Positions 33,207 to 43,341 of a DNA stretch of 61,435 nucleotides are shown here, piece by piece. The stretch's first letter is position 1, and the number at the start of each line of letters is the position of its first letter. The position numbers and the translations under genes are program-made. The notes below the pieces were generated by a model. It did not search any database and was not told the DNA's origin. It saw only the letters and a list, made by a program, of their open reading frames with translations. Origin of the DNA: Streptomyces celluloflavus (GTDB lineage Bacteria; Actinomycetota; Actinomycetes; Streptomycetales; Streptomycetaceae); the NCBI GenBank assembly GCA_000720995.1, contig JOEL01000037.1, positions 1 through 61,435 of the forward strand, in the 5' to 3' direction.

Positions 33207-34493
33207 CTACCCCGGCGACCGCTCCGCCGCCACCCGCTTCCGGTCGGCCGTACCGTTCGACGAGGCGGGCGCAGCGGGCGCCTTCGGCCCGTCCGAGCCC
33301 GGCTTACTCTTCACCGGGATCGACTCCACGTCCTGCGGGAACGTCAGCTGCTGGCTCTGCCACTCCAGCGCCGGCACGATCTCGCGCAGCCACGTCGAGA
33401 ACTGGTGGCTGCCCTCCGGCAGGATGATCGAGTCGACCTTCATCGGCTCCTTCGCCGCGTGGATGAACTTCATGGTCTCGCCGTAATCCGGCTCCCCCTT
33501 GCGGCTGCTCGCCACCAGCGCCGAGACCTGCGGCGCGGGCAGGTTCTGCAGCCGCCACAGCAGATCGTGCTCACGCTCGCGCTGCGCCCCGGCCGCACCG
33601 GAACCGAAGAGGCTGCCGGTGGTGAGGTCGTCCTGGATGGCGTAGTCACCGGAGAGCGAGACCGCCGAGGTGTACGCGTGCGGATTGCGCATGGCCAGCT
33701 GGAGCGAGCAGGTGCCCCCGGACGAGTAGCCGAACGCGCCCCAGGCGCTGGGGTCGTGGCCGACGCGGTACGCCGACTTCATGGCGTCCGGCAGGTCCTT
33801 GGCGAAGAACGTCTCGGCCTGCGGCCCGTCCGGTACGTCCACGCACTCGGTGTCCCGCGGCGGCGCGATCGTCGGCCGGAGCATGACGATCACGGTCGGC
33901 TGCATCTTTCCGTCCGCGATCAGCCGGCCCGCGTTCTGCGGGATCTGGAGGTGCTGCGCGAGATTCATGATGCCGCCCGGATAACCGCTGATGACGACCA
34001 TGACAGGGAACCGCTGCCGACGGAACTGCGACTGGAAATACTGCGGCGGAAGATAGACGAACGCCGGATTGATGGCCCGCGTCCGTCTGCCGACGATGCG
34101 GACGGACTCGACCTTGCCGACCTTGTCGGCGGGGCCCTGCGGAAGGCCCGTCACACGGTCGAGCCCCTGCGGGCCCGCCGCCTGGACCAGCTCGCTCTTG
34201 GCATTCCCGACGGAGGCGTACTGCCCCTCGCCGCCCTGGCTCACGGACGCCGGAGCCTTGTCGTTGTTGCCCAGCAATTCGTCCCAGCTGCCGTAGAACT
34301 CGAAGCTCGCGTTCACGGCGAGCGCGAGTGCGCACACGATCGATACCTGGGTCATCACGATGGCGCCGAGTCTGCCGAGTACGGGCCGTACGCCCTGCCG
34401 CGAAAGGCGAGGCCACAGCCACACCGTGGCGGCCACACAGACCAACGCCAACACGATCACCGTGTATTCGAGCGACTGACTGGTCAGCCCCAT
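33207..34493 (-). CDS. membrane-anchored esterase of the antigen-85/esterase D-like alpha/beta-hydrolase family
   Basis: The 428-aa protein has two or more N-terminal helices (LEYTVIVLALVCVAATVWLW and MTQVSIVCALALAV, residues about 8-60). A putative-esterase domain follows: RRFPVMVVISGYPG, the nucleophile elbow GYSSGG (Ser257) and GSHQFSTWLREIVPALEW with the catalytic His near 367. The catalytic acid is probably the Asp of MKVDSIILPEG or nearby. This layout is common in actinobacteria; substrates are unknown. The hydrolase domain is predicted outside the membrane. Its tail is Lys/Pro/Ala-rich. ATG 34493. Confidence 0.85.
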   Translation of the reverse strand: MGLTSQSLEYTVIVLALVCVAATVWLWPRLSRQGVRPVLGRLGAIVMTQVSIVCALALAVNASFEFYGSWDELLGNNDKAPASVSQGGEGQYASVGNAKSELVQAAGPQGLDRVTGLPQGPADKVGKVESVRIVGRRTRAINPAFVYLPPQYFQSQFRRQRFPVMVVISGYPGGIMNLAQHLQIPQNAGRLIADGKMQPTVIVMLRPTIAPPRDTECVDVPDGPQAETFFAKDLPDAMKSAYRVGHDPSAWGAFGYSSGGTCSLQLAMRNPHAYTSAVSLSGDYAIQDDLTTGSLFGSGAAGAQREREHDLLWRLQNLPAPQVSALVASSRKGEPDYGETMKFIHAAKEPMKVDSIILPEGSHQFSTWLREIVPALEWQSQQLTFPQDVESIPVKSKPGSDGPKAPAAPASSNGTADRKRVAAERSPG

Positions 34494-35120
34494 GCGCCCA
34501 CATCTCCCGTCACCCTCGATAAGGGTTCTCGCCTGCTTTTACCGGCCGCCAAGAGGGACAACGGACGGCTCCAACAATGGTCACCGGAGAAGACGGGGCC
34601 AGGTGCGCCGCGGATACCCGACCGGCCTTCTTCTTACCGTCCCTTGCCCACTCTTACCGACCTCTTGCCTCGCCGTTTCCCCGGCGTGACGTGGGCTGAA
34701 CTCCGGCGTGCTGCGGACCGAACTCCGGCGGGACGCGGCTCTTCGGGCCGTCGGGCGGGCGGCCCGCGGCCGGGGCCCGCGCCCCACCCGCCCCGTCATC
34801 ACCACAGCGACGGGAACAGAGATCACCGGAGCGGCAAAAGAATGTGAACTCACCGCGAATATCCGACCGCTCGCCGAGTACGTGCCAAGTGCGGCCATAA
34901 GAAAGCACCTACACACCACGTACGCAATTCCCGTCAGGCAAACCGCCCCACGGCCGAAACCACATCCGCCCCCACACCCCGGCAGCCCACCACGCGCGGC
35001 GCGAGATCCCACGACCAGGCCGGTGCAGGCCGCTACCCTTACGTATCCGACCTGGTCAGGGACATGTCTGTGTTTCACGGACATTCGCCGCACACCCCCA
35101 CACGCAAGAGAGGTCCGCCG
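34494..35120. other. intergenic region between esterase and VWA gene
   Basis: These 627 bp carry no convincing gene; open frames here are short or Pro/Arg strings. An 11-nt direct repeat GAACTCCGGCG occurs at 34698 and 34720, exactly 22 bp apart. Bases about 34830-34930 are AT-richer and probably hold a promoter; TACCCT at 35034-35039 is a possible -10 for the VWA gene. Confidence 0.45.
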
Positions 35121-36734
35121 ATGGGCATTCGGAGTCTGCTGCGCAACGCATTCGGTCGCTCCAAGGCGACCCGTGAAGAAACCGGCGGAGCACCGAACGG
35201 TGCGGACGCGCCGGAGTCGGCGACAATCCCGGAGGCCCGCGAGGAATCCGCCCCGGGAGCCGTCACCCCCGAGGCCGAGGTCCCCGCCGCCCGCACCGCC
35301 CCGTCCGGGTCCCCCAAGCCGGACCGGGCGCCGAAGACGGCCACCCTGCCCGCCCAGGGCAGCCCGGTCGACATCGGCGCCGCCAAAAGCCACCTCACCA
35401 CCAGCGGCGCCGGTGACAACAGCGGTAGCGGCAGTAGCAGTAACAGCAGCAACAGCCTCGACAAGGCGGACGACGCGAAGGCCGATGCGGTCACCGTCCC
35501 GGCGCCCGCCGAGGCCCCCGAGGCGGTCAAGGCAGTCGAGGAACCGGCCCCGACCGCCCCGGAGCCCGAGGTCACCACCACCGCCGACCTGGTGAGCCAG
35601 GCTTTCGACAACCCCGCACCGGTCACGGCCCCGGCCTCGGAACCGGCCGCACCGTCCCCCGAACCGGCCGCCGAAACCGCGAAGCCGACGGCAGCACCGG
35701 AAGCAAAGCCGAAAACGAAGCCCGAAACGAAGCCCGAAGCGGCGACGACGACACCGGAAACGAACCTCGAAGCGGCGGCGGAGCCCGTATCCGCACCGGA
35801 GCCGATCCCGACGGCCGAGCCGAAAACCGAGTCGAAGACGGAGCCGAAGCCGGAGTCGAAGACCGAGCCGGCGGCCGAACCGACGGCAGAGCCGACGGCC
35901 GAGGCCGCGCCGGAGCCGCAGCCCGCCCCGGAGACCGACTCGGCACCCCACGAGGACGAGACCCCCGCCCCCGCGGCCGCCCCGTCCGCCACCTCTTCCC
36001 CCTCCCCCGACACCTCCCCCTCCCCCCTCAGCAGGCTCGAATCCACCGCCCCCGGTCTCGTCAGCCTCTACACGTCCGCGGGCGCCACCCTGGAGAAGCA
36101 CGGTCTGGCCACCCAACGCGCCATCGTCTACCTGGTCCTCGACCGCTCCGGCTCGATGCGCAACTACTACAAGGACGGCACCGTCCAGCACCTCGCCGAG
36201 CAGGCCCTCGGTCTCTCCGCCCACCTGGACGACGGCACGGTTCCGGTCGTCTTCTTCTCCACCGATGTCGACGGCACCGCCGACCTGGACCTGGCCAACC
36301 ACCAGGGCCGCATCGAGGAGTTGCACGCCGGGCTCGGTCACATGGGCCGGACCAACTACCACTGGGCCATCACCGAGGTCGTCGACCACTACAAGAAGTC
36401 CGGCGCCACCGCCCCCGCCTTCGTCATCTTCCAGACCGACGGCGCCCCCACCTCCAAGCCGGCCGCGGAGAAGGCCCTCTGCGAGGCGGCGGGCCTGCCG
36501 GTCTTCTGGCAGTTCATCGGCTTCGGCGACCCGGACGCCAGGGGCTTCGACTTCCTGCGCAAGCTGGACGATCTGACCGTCCCGGACCGGCGCGCGGTCG
36601 ACAACGCGGGCTTCTTCCACGCCGGCCGCGACCCCCGCAGCCTCTCCGCCGACGAGTTCTACCAGCAGCTCATGGTCGAATTCCCCGAGTGGCTGACCGA
36701 GGCCCGCACCGCCGGCGTCCTCAAGGACAACTGA
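35121..36734 (+). CDS. VWA-domain protein with long Pro/Ala/Glu/Thr linker
   Basis: The 537-aa product starts with a short basic helix (MGIRSLLRNAFGRSK). A linker of roughly 290 residues rich in Pro, Ala, Glu, Thr and Lys follows, with repeats such as EPKTESKTEPKPESKTEP. A von Willebrand A domain then runs from about 333 to 520. The MIDAS motif is complete: DRSGSM (Asp341, Ser343, Ser345), a Thr in MGRTNYHWAI and Asp in FQTDGAPTS. Related VWA proteins occur with tellurite-resistance (Ter) systems. No signal peptide, so cytoplasmic. GAGAGG lies 7 bp before ATG 35121. The role is unknown. Confidence 0.85.
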   Translation: MGIRSLLRNAFGRSKATREETGGAPNGADAPESATIPEAREESAPGAVTPEAEVPAARTAPSGSPKPDRAPKTATLPAQGSPVDIGAAKSHLTTSGAGDNSGSGSSSNSSNSLDKADDAKADAVTVPAPAEAPEAVKAVEEPAPTAPEPEVTTTADLVSQAFDNPAPVTAPASEPAAPSPEPAAETAKPTAAPEAKPKTKPETKPEAATTTPETNLEAAAEPVSAPEPIPTAEPKTESKTEPKPESKTEPAAEPTAEPTAEAAPEPQPAPETDSAPHEDETPAPAAAPSATSSPSPDTSPSPLSRLESTAPGLVSLYTSAGATLEKHGLATQRAIVYLVLDRSGSMRNYYKDGTVQHLAEQALGLSAHLDDGTVPVVFFSTDVDGTADLDLANHQGRIEELHAGLGHMGRTNYHWAITEVVDHYKKSGATAPAFVIFQTDGAPTSKPAAEKALCEAAGLPVFWQFIGFGDPDARGFDFLRKLDDLTVPDRRAVDNAGFFHAGRDPRSLSADEFYQQLMVEFPEWLTEARTAGVLKDN

Positions 36735-36762
36735 CGGCGCACCGGCACCCGTTCACCCCCTC

Positions 36763-36799
36763 CGGCCGCGGCCGGGCCCCACCGGGCCCACCGCGGCCG
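36763..36799. terminator. terminator between VWA and FAD-oxidoreductase genes
   Basis: CGGCCGCGG (36763-36771) pairs with CCGCGGCCG (36791-36799); an inner GGGCCC/GGGCC arm adds stability. It lies between convergent 3' ends. Confidence 0.65.
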
Positions 36800-36876
36800 T
36801 TGCCGTAGGCGCGCGTGCGGAGCGGCTGCCGCGGGCCGCCGCCGCGGTTCGCCGGTCGCGGCCCCGCCGCGGCCGG

Positions 36877-38295
36877 TCAGCCCAGGACGCTGCCCGAGGA
36901 GTCCGCGTTGACGGGGCGCTTCCGCGAGAACGCGGCGAGGCCGATGATGTGTCCGGTGTGCTCGCAGTGGTAGCTCAGCGGCTCGGCGTCGTGGTCGTGG
37001 CCGGCTTCGACCCCGGCGACCAGGGCGGCGAGGAACCGGCCGGCGAGCGGGGCGTTCTTGAACTGGTTGCCGCTGGTGCCCATGGCGACGTAGAAGCCGT
37101 CGAGGTCCGTACGGTCGTAGATGGGCGTCCAGTCGTCGGCGACGTCGTAGACCCCGGCGATGCCGGACGGGGTGTTGGGGACCGTCAGATCCGTCAGCCG
37201 GCGGGCGGCCCGGGTGACCTGGGCCCGGAAGCGGCTCGCGGTGGCGTACGGGCGGGCCGCGTCGGGGTCCTCCACCCAGTCGAACGGATCGCATTCCGGC
37301 TCGGTGCCGCCCACCAGCAGACGGCCGCCGGGGGCGGGCCGCAGATAGGTCCCCAGGTCCATATCGGCAACGGCCGGCCGGGTCTCGCCGGGCCCCGTCC
37401 AGGAGGCGGGGGCGGTGACCTGGTGGACCTCCTGGCGCATCGGCCGCACCCCGACGGTGAACTCGGCGCCGACCCCGGCCAGGCGGTTGAGCGCACCGGA
37501 CCACGGCCCGGCGGCATTGACCAGGACGGGGGCCGTCAGCCGGGTGCCGTCGGACAGGGTGACGCCGCCGACCCGGTCGCCCCGTGTGTGGATCCGCGTC
37601 ACCGCCCGGTTCAGCACGAATTGCGCGCCCCGGTGGGCCGCGGCGGCGGCGAGGTTCTGCGCGGCCAGCTGGGGATCGTCGACATAACCGGCGTCGGGGG
37701 TGTACAGGGCGCCGACCGCCCCCCGCGCGTCGTCGAAGAAGCGGTCGTCGTCGACGGGCCGGGGCGGCCAGTACCGTCCGGGGTCGATACCGGGGATCCG
37801 GGCGGCCAGGGTGGCGGGCTCCCATTCCTCGTACGGGACGCCGACCTGGTCGAAGAGCCGGGTCATCCGCTCGCGCGGGGCCACCGGCACATCGAGCATG
37901 GCCATCCCGGCGCGGTGGAAGCGCGCCGGTCCGGCCGGGTCGCGGAACCCCAGGTGGTCCGGCCACCGTTCCCAGCAGTGCTGGGACTCCCAGGCGGTGG
38001 CGACGCCGTCGCGGGTGGAGTAGTTGAAGCGGACGATGGCGCTGGAGGCGCTGGTCGAGCCGTGACCCACGCCGCCCGCCTTGTCGACGACGGTGACCCG
38101 CAGACCGAGCTTCGCCAGCTCCAGCGCGACGGAGGCGCCGATGACACCGGCCCCGACGACGATCACCTCCGTGACGGAGTCCGGGGCGGCGGACGCGACG
38201 GAGTCGGGAGCGAGGCCGGGAGCAAGATCAGGGGCGTCGTCCGGAGCGGCGGACGTGACGGCACCCGTGGCAGCGTCCGTACCGGTAGGGGGCAT
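36877..38295 (-). CDS. FAD-dependent oxidoreductase (DAO / sarcosine oxidase-like)
   Basis: The 472-aa flavoprotein oxidises an amine or amino acid. The FAD motif is VIVVGAGVIGASVALELAKLGLRVTVVDK (from residue 44); the DAO pattern continues with VNAAGPWSG, AVADMDLGTYLRPAPGGRLLVGG and IYDRTDLDGFYVAMGTSGNQFKNAP. The 40 residues before the FAD motif are repetitive (APDLAPGLAPDSVASAAPDS) and not part of the fold. I chose ATG 38295 because CTGGAG lies 6 bp upstream; ATG 38301 has the same box directly against it. It lies 70 bp downstream of a PucR-type regulator on the same strand, which probably controls it. Confidence 0.9.
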   Translation of the reverse strand: MPPTGTDAATGAVTSAAPDDAPDLAPGLAPDSVASAAPDSVTEVIVVGAGVIGASVALELAKLGLRVTVVDKAGGVGHGSTSASSAIVRFNYSTRDGVATAWESQHCWERWPDHLGFRDPAGPARFHRAGMAMLDVPVAPRERMTRLFDQVGVPYEEWEPATLAARIPGIDPGRYWPPRPVDDDRFFDDARGAVGALYTPDAGYVDDPQLAAQNLAAAAAHRGAQFVLNRAVTRIHTRGDRVGGVTLSDGTRLTAPVLVNAAGPWSGALNRLAGVGAEFTVGVRPMRQEVHQVTAPASWTGPGETRPAVADMDLGTYLRPAPGGRLLVGGTEPECDPFDWVEDPDAARPYATASRFRAQVTRAARRLTDLTVPNTPSGIAGVYDVADDWTPIYDRTDLDGFYVAMGTSGNQFKNAPLAGRFLAALVAGVEAGHDHDAEPLSYHCEHTGHIIGLAAFSRKRPVNADSSGSVLG

Positions 38296-38365
38296 CGTCA
38301 TCTCCAGGAAGTCGGGTGCGGCCTTCCCTCCGACGCTAGGCGCCCGCCGCCGGCCCGGTCACTGG

Positions 38366-39610
38366 TCAATCGTCGAACTCCGCGACGGCGGCTTCCGGCA
38401 GGTGTCGCGCCAGCACCCGGAGCTTGAGGCCGAGGTGCAGCGTCAGCCGGTCGTCGCCGCTGTCGAGCCGGCGGCCGGTGATGTGCTCGATGCGCTTGAG
38501 CCGGTGGTAGAGCGTCGCACGGTGCACCCGCAGGGACTCGGCGGTGCGCCGTACGTCCCCCGCGTGGTCGAAGAACGCCTCCAGGGTCGCGAGCAGCGTC
38601 CCCTGGCCGTCCTCGCGTTCCAGGGCGACGAGCGCGGGCAGCCGCGACGCGGCCGCGAGATCGTCGGCGGGCATCTTCAACAGCAGTTCGTACGGGCCGA
38701 GTTCGCCCCAGCGGGCGATATCGCCGATACCGGGGACGAGCAGGGCCGCGCGGGTGGCGAGGAACGCCTGCCGGTAGGACTCCACGACGCGTTCCAGGCT
38801 CGTCACCGCGGCGCCGGTCCCGATGACGACGCGGGCCGCGCCGCCGCCCGTGAGGTCGCCGAACCTGGCCGCGACGCGGCTGGTGAGCGCGTCGAGCCGG
38901 GACCGCGGCAGGACCTGCTCGTCGGCGAGGAGAATCCACGCCCTGGTGCGGTGGGCGACCATCAGATGCCGGTCGCCGGGCACGGCGCGCAGACCGTCCT
39001 CGACCCCGGCTTCGAGGGCGGCCTGCCGCGACGCGGCCGGGATGCCGTCGCCGCCCCGGCAGCAGACGGCGACGACCTGGTAGTGCCCGGTCCGCTCGGG
39101 GAACAGCTGCTCGTCCCGCAGGTCCGCCGCGGCCTGCGTCCGCGTCGCGGGATCGGCGGAGACCAGCTCCCGCAGGATCGCCTCGTGGCGGGCCTTGGTG
39201 CGCTCGTGCAGGAGCAGCCGCCGGTAGAGCACCACCCCGGCCCGCTCCGCCGCCTCCGCCGCGAGGTCCACGGACGCCGGCTCCGGCGCCAGCCCGGTGT
39301 CGATCAGCCACAGGTAGCCGAGCAGCAGACCGTTGCAGCGGATCGGCGCGCACAGCCGGGGCAGACAGCCCTCGGCGCCGACCACCACGCTGCCGGGCCC
39401 CGTCCAGCGCGCGACGCCGTGCGCCAGTACGCGCTCGACGAGGTCCGCGCTCACGGACCGGTTGAGCACCGAGGCGACCCGCACCGCGTCCTCGTCGCCG
39501 AAATGCCGGCTGGCGGCGAGCAGGCGGATCGAGGGGTCGTCGATCGCGACGGACCGCTGAAGCCGTTCGGCCAGACCGTCCACGATGGACTGGAGATCAT
39601 CGTTGGCCAC
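38366..39610 (-). CDS. PucR-family transcriptional regulator (CdaR-like)
   Basis: The 414-aa regulator has a GAF-like N-terminal part (DDPSIRLLAASRHFGDEDAVRV), a GGDEF-like middle (YQVVAVCCRGG to ARVVIGTGAAVTSLERVVESYRQA) and a C-terminal PucR helix-turn-helix (GDVRRTAESLRVHRATLYHRLKRIEHITGRRL). Such regulators respond to purine, proline or amine metabolites and usually act on adjacent catabolic genes. GTG 39610 follows GAGGGAGGG at 8 bp. Divergent from a DHA2 exporter and followed by the FAD oxidoreductase, it may control both. Confidence 0.91.
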   Translation of the reverse strand: MANDDLQSIVDGLAERLQRSVAIDDPSIRLLAASRHFGDEDAVRVASVLNRSVSADLVERVLAHGVARWTGPGSVVVGAEGCLPRLCAPIRCNGLLLGYLWLIDTGLAPEPASVDLAAEAAERAGVVLYRRLLLHERTKARHEAILRELVSADPATRTQAAADLRDEQLFPERTGHYQVVAVCCRGGDGIPAASRQAALEAGVEDGLRAVPGDRHLMVAHRTRAWILLADEQVLPRSRLDALTSRVAARFGDLTGGGAARVVIGTGAAVTSLERVVESYRQAFLATRAALLVPGIGDIARWGELGPYELLLKMPADDLAAASRLPALVALEREDGQGTLLATLEAFFDHAGDVRRTAESLRVHRATLYHRLKRIEHITGRRLDSGDDRLTLHLGLKLRVLARHLPEAAVAEFDD

Positions 39611-39759
39611 CGGCGAGCCCTCCCTCGTCTCGGGGCCAACGTACCGCCGGGCGCGCGCGGCCACCCTCCCCGGCTCCCCGCGTGACCGGCCGCCTCCGCT
39701 CCGCCACCGGGGCCCGCCGCCATCGGGCGGGCTCCGCGCCCGCTGCCTACGCTGAGTGG

Positions 39760-41406
39760 ATGGAGTGCCCAAGGCCGAACGGGGTCGCGGGGTCCGCACC
39801 GGATCCGCGGCGCTGGTGGGGGCTCGTGGTGATCGCGCTGGCGCAGCTGATGGTGGTGCTGGACTCGACGATCGTCAACATCGCGCTGCCGTCCGCCCAG
39901 CGGGAACTGGGCATGTCGGACACGAACCGGCAGTGGGTGATCACCGCGTACACGCTCGCCTTCGGCGGTCTGCTGCTGCTGGGCGGGCGGATCGCCGACC
40001 TGGTGGGGCGGAAGCGGACCTTCATGGTGGGCCTGGTCGGGTTCGCGGTCGCGTCGGGGCTCGGCGGGGCGGCGACCAGCTCCGGGCTGCTGTTCGGGGC
40101 GCGGGCGCTGCAGGGCGCCTTCGCCGCGCTGCTGGCCCCGTCCGCGCTCTCGCTGCTGACCACGGCGTTCACCCTCGGCAAGGAGCGCGGCAAGGCGTTC
40201 GGGATCTACGGCGCCATCGCGGGCGGCGGTTCGGCGATCGGGCTGATCGCCGGCGGTCTGCTGACCGAGTACCTGGACTGGCGCTGGTGCCTGTACGTGA
40301 ACGTCCCGGTCGCGGCCGCCGCGCTGACCGGCGCGTCCGTCGTCCTGCGCGACCGGCCCGGCCGCCGCCACGCCCGGCTGGACGTACCGGGTGCGGCGCT
40401 CGGCTGCGGCGGGCTGGTCGCGCTGGTCTACGGGTGCAGCGAGGCCGGGCCGCGGGGCTGGGGCAGCGGGCCGGTGATCGGGCTGCTGGCGGGCGGCGCG
40501 GCCCTGCTGGCTCTTTTCGCCTGGTGGCAGACGCGGGCCCGGTACCCGCTGCTGCCGCCGCACATCGTGCGCGACCGCACCCGGGCCGGGTCCTTCCTGA
40601 CCATGGCGCTGACCGTCATCGCCATGTTCGGCATGTTCCTGTTCATGACGTACTACTTCCAGGTCGTGCTCGGCTACTCGCCGGTCAAGACCGGTATGGC
40701 GTTCCTTCCGCTGACGGTGACGATCGTCGTCGGATCGACGCAGATATCGGCCCGGCTGCTGCACCGCCTCGCGCCCCGCCTGCTGATGGTGCCGGGCGCG
40801 CTGCTGGTCTCGGTGGGGCTGTATCTGCTGACGTTCCTGACCGCCCGGCCCGCGTACGCCACGCACGTCCTGCCCGCCGAACTCCTCGTCGGCCTCGGTA
40901 TGAGCCTGGTCTTCATGCCGGTGACGGCGACCGCGACGAAGGGGGTGGCCCCGCACGACGCCGGTGTCACGTCCGCGACGGTCAACACCGCGCAGCAGGT
41001 GGGCGGTTCGATCGGTACGGCGCTGCTGAACACGATCGCGACCTCGGCCACCGCCACCTATCTCACGGCCCGTCTCGCGGACGCGGCCCGCCGCAACGGG
41101 GGCGGGGCCGTCCCGCCCGCCCTGCGGACGGCGATCGTGCACGACGGGGTGGTGCACGGGTTCACCGTGGCGATCGGCATCGGAGCGGCGATCATGCTGC
41201 TGACCGCCGCCGTCGCCGGGCTGATGGTCACGGCCCGGCCCCCGCGGCACGGCCCCGGGACGGACGGCGCGGGCCCGGCGGGAGTGCGGGACGGAGCCGT
41301 GGTGCACGAGGAGCACGGGGAGCACAGGGAGCACGAGAAGGACGGGGAAGACGAGGCGGAAGGCGCCCGTGGGCCGGTGCGGCGGCCATCGGCGGACCCC
41401 GGGTAG
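39760..41406 (+). CDS. DHA2-family MFS drug exporter (EmrB/QacA type, 14 TM)
   Basis: The 548-aa protein has 14 predicted helices. Motif D1 is LDSTIVNIALPSAQREL, motif A GRIADLVGRKR and motif C-like GFAVASGLGGAATSS; they place it in the DHA2 proton-antiport multidrug family. The tail after helix 14 is charged and repetitive (HEEHGEHREHEKDGEDEAEG). ATG 39760 follows TACGCT (39748-39753) by 6 bp with no ribosome binding site, suggesting a leaderless transcript. It is divergent from the PucR regulator by 149 bp. Confidence 0.91.
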   Translation: MECPRPNGVAGSAPDPRRWWGLVVIALAQLMVVLDSTIVNIALPSAQRELGMSDTNRQWVITAYTLAFGGLLLLGGRIADLVGRKRTFMVGLVGFAVASGLGGAATSSGLLFGARALQGAFAALLAPSALSLLTTAFTLGKERGKAFGIYGAIAGGGSAIGLIAGGLLTEYLDWRWCLYVNVPVAAAALTGASVVLRDRPGRRHARLDVPGAALGCGGLVALVYGCSEAGPRGWGSGPVIGLLAGGAALLALFAWWQTRARYPLLPPHIVRDRTRAGSFLTMALTVIAMFGMFLFMTYYFQVVLGYSPVKTGMAFLPLTVTIVVGSTQISARLLHRLAPRLLMVPGALLVSVGLYLLTFLTARPAYATHVLPAELLVGLGMSLVFMPVTATATKGVAPHDAGVTSATVNTAQQVGGSIGTALLNTIATSATATYLTARLADAARRNGGGAVPPALRTAIVHDGVVHGFTVAIGIGAAIMLLTAAVAGLMVTARPPRHGPGTDGAGPAGVRDGAVVHEEHGEHREHEKDGEDEAEGARGPVRRPSADPG

Positions 41407-41562
41407 CAGACCCGGGGGAGCGGCCCCGGGCCTCCCCTCCGCTCCCGGGCCTCCCCGTCGGTCCCGAAAAACCCGGCTGGGCGCCCGCACCCCGTCCAGT
41501 ACGATATTGACGTTCCGTAAAGCAAATCCTCACTCACCGTAGCGACTTGGGAGCAGCCGGCA

Positions 41563-43293
41563 ATGGCTCGACACCTCATCACCAGCGCCCTTCCGTACAT
41601 CAACGGGATCAAGCACCTGGGCAACATGGTGGGGTCCATGCTCCCGGCCGATGTGTACGCCCGGTACCTGCGCCAGCGCGGGCACGACGTGCTCTACATC
41701 TGCGCGACGGACGAGCACGGCACGCCCGCCGAGCTGGCCGCGAAGGCCGCCGGACAGTCGGTCGACGCGTTCTGCGGTGCGCAGCACGACGCGCAGAAGG
41801 CGATCTACGACGGCTTCGGGCTGCGCTTCGACCACTTCGGCCGCAGCTCGTCGCGGCAGAACGTCGAGCTGACCCAGCACTTCGCCCGCAAGCTGCAGGA
41901 GAACGGCTTCATCGAGGAGCGGGCGATCCGCCAGGTCTTCTCCCTCGCCGACGACCGCTTCCTGCCCGACCGCTACATCGTCGGCACCTGCCCGCACTGC
42001 GGCTACGACAAGGCGCGCGGCGACCAGTGCGAGAACTGCACCCGTGTCCTGGACCCGACCGATCTGATCGAGCCCCGTTCGGCGATCAGCGGCAGCGCCG
42101 AGCTGGAGGTGCGGGAGACCAAGCACCTCTTCCTGCTCCAGTCCAAGCTCCAGGCCGAGGTCGAGCAGTGGATCGACGCCAACAGCGCGGACTGGCCGAC
42201 GCTGGCCTCGTCGATCGCGCGCAAGTGGCTGACCGAGGGCCTCCAGGACCGCGCGATCACCCGTGACCTCGACTGGGGCGTGCCGGTACCGGCCAATGTG
42301 TGGCCCGAGCTGGCGGCCGACGGCAAGGTCTTCTACGTCTGGTTCGACGCGCCGATCGAGTACATCGCGGCGACGAAGGAGTGGGCGGACGCAGCCGGGG
42401 CGGACGGCGAGCGCGACTGGAAGTCGTGGTGGTACGAGGCCGGCGACGTCCGCTACACGGAGTTCATGGCCAAGGACAACGTCCCGTTCCACTCGGTGAT
42501 GTTCCCGGCCACCCAGATCGGCACCCGCGAGCCCTGGAAGAAGGTCGACTTCCTCAAGGCGTTCAACTGGCTGAACTACTACGGCGGGAAGTTCTCCACC
42601 TCCCAGCAGCGCGGCATCTTCACGGACGCGGCGCTGGAGCTGCTGCCGGCCGACTACTGGCGCTACTTCCTGATCGCCAACGCCCCGGAGTCCGACGACA
42701 CCTCCTTCACCTGGGAGCTGTTCTCCTCCTCGGTCAACAAGGACCTGGCGGACACGCTGGGCAACTTCGTCAACCGGGTGCTGTCGTTCTCCCGCAAGCG
42801 GTTCGGGGACGACGTCCCGGCGGGCGCGGCGGCCGGCCCGGCGGAGCAGAAGCTGGGCGAGGAGATCGCCGGACTGCTCGCGGAGTACGAGGGCCACCTG
42901 GAGGCCCTCCAGTTCCGCAAGGCGGCGGCCGCGCTGCGCGCCCTGTGGAGCGCGGGCAACTCCTACCTGGAGGAGAAGGCCCCCTGGCTGGAGATCAAGA
43001 CCGACAAGGAAGCGGCGGCGCTGACGCTGCGCACGGCGATGAACCTCATCCACCTGTACGCGGTGGTCTCCGAGCCGTTCATCCCGGCGTCCGCGAAGGC
43101 GATGCGGAGCGCGTTCGCACTGCCGGACGACACGGCGGCCTGGGTCACCCAGGAGGAGGCCAAGGCGCTCGCCTCGGTGCCCGCCGGGACGGCCTTCACG
43201 GTGCCGCCGGTGCTCTTCGCGAAGATCACCGAGGACGATCTGGAGTCGTACCGCGCGCGGTTCGGCGGCGGCGAGGAGACCGCGGGCGCCTGA
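41563..43293 (+). CDS. metG: methionyl-tRNA synthetase
   Basis: MetG charges tRNA-Met with methionine for both initiation and elongation. The 576-aa enzyme has the class I signature HLGN (18-21), a zinc knuckle [27 protein letters not shown] and the KMSKS equivalent KFSTS (343-347), followed by the anticodon-binding helical domain. There is no C-terminal EMAP domain, as in the shorter actinobacterial form. GGGAG lies about 8 bp before the ATG. A -10-like TACGAT (41500-41505) sits about 60 bp upstream. It is a core gene with normal codon use. Confidence 0.97.
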   Translation: MARHLITSALPYINGIKHLGNMVGSMLPADVYARYLRQRGHDVLYICATDEHGTPAELAAKAAGQSVDAFCGAQHDAQKAIYDGFGLRFDHFGRSSSRQNVELTQHFARKLQENGFIEERAIRQVFSLADDRFLPDRYIVGTCPHCGYDKARGDQCENCTRVLDPTDLIEPRSAISGSAELEVRETKHLFLLQSKLQAEVEQWIDANSADWPTLASSIARKWLTEGLQDRAITRDLDWGVPVPANVWPELAADGKVFYVWFDAPIEYIAATKEWADAAGADGERDWKSWWYEAGDVRYTEFMAKDNVPFHSVMFPATQIGTREPWKKVDFLKAFNWLNYYGGKFSTSQQRGIFTDAALELLPADYWRYFLIANAPESDDTSFTWELFSSSVNKDLADTLGNFVNRVLSFSRKRFGDDVPAGAAAGPAEQKLGEEIAGLLAEYEGHLEALQFRKAAAALRALWSAGNSYLEEKAPWLEIKTDKEAAALTLRTAMNLIHLYAVVSEPFIPASAKAMRSAFALPDDTAAWVTQEEAKALASVPAGTAFTVPPVLFAKITEDDLESYRARFGGGEETAGA

Positions 43294-43341
43294 GCCCCGG
43301 ATCCGCCCGGCCGATCGTGCGGCCGGGCTTGACGTCCGTGT

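Noticed and set aside
41406-41562. T-box or other riboswitch before metG
   Set aside because: No T-box sequence and no specifier-like hairpin; the leader is too short.
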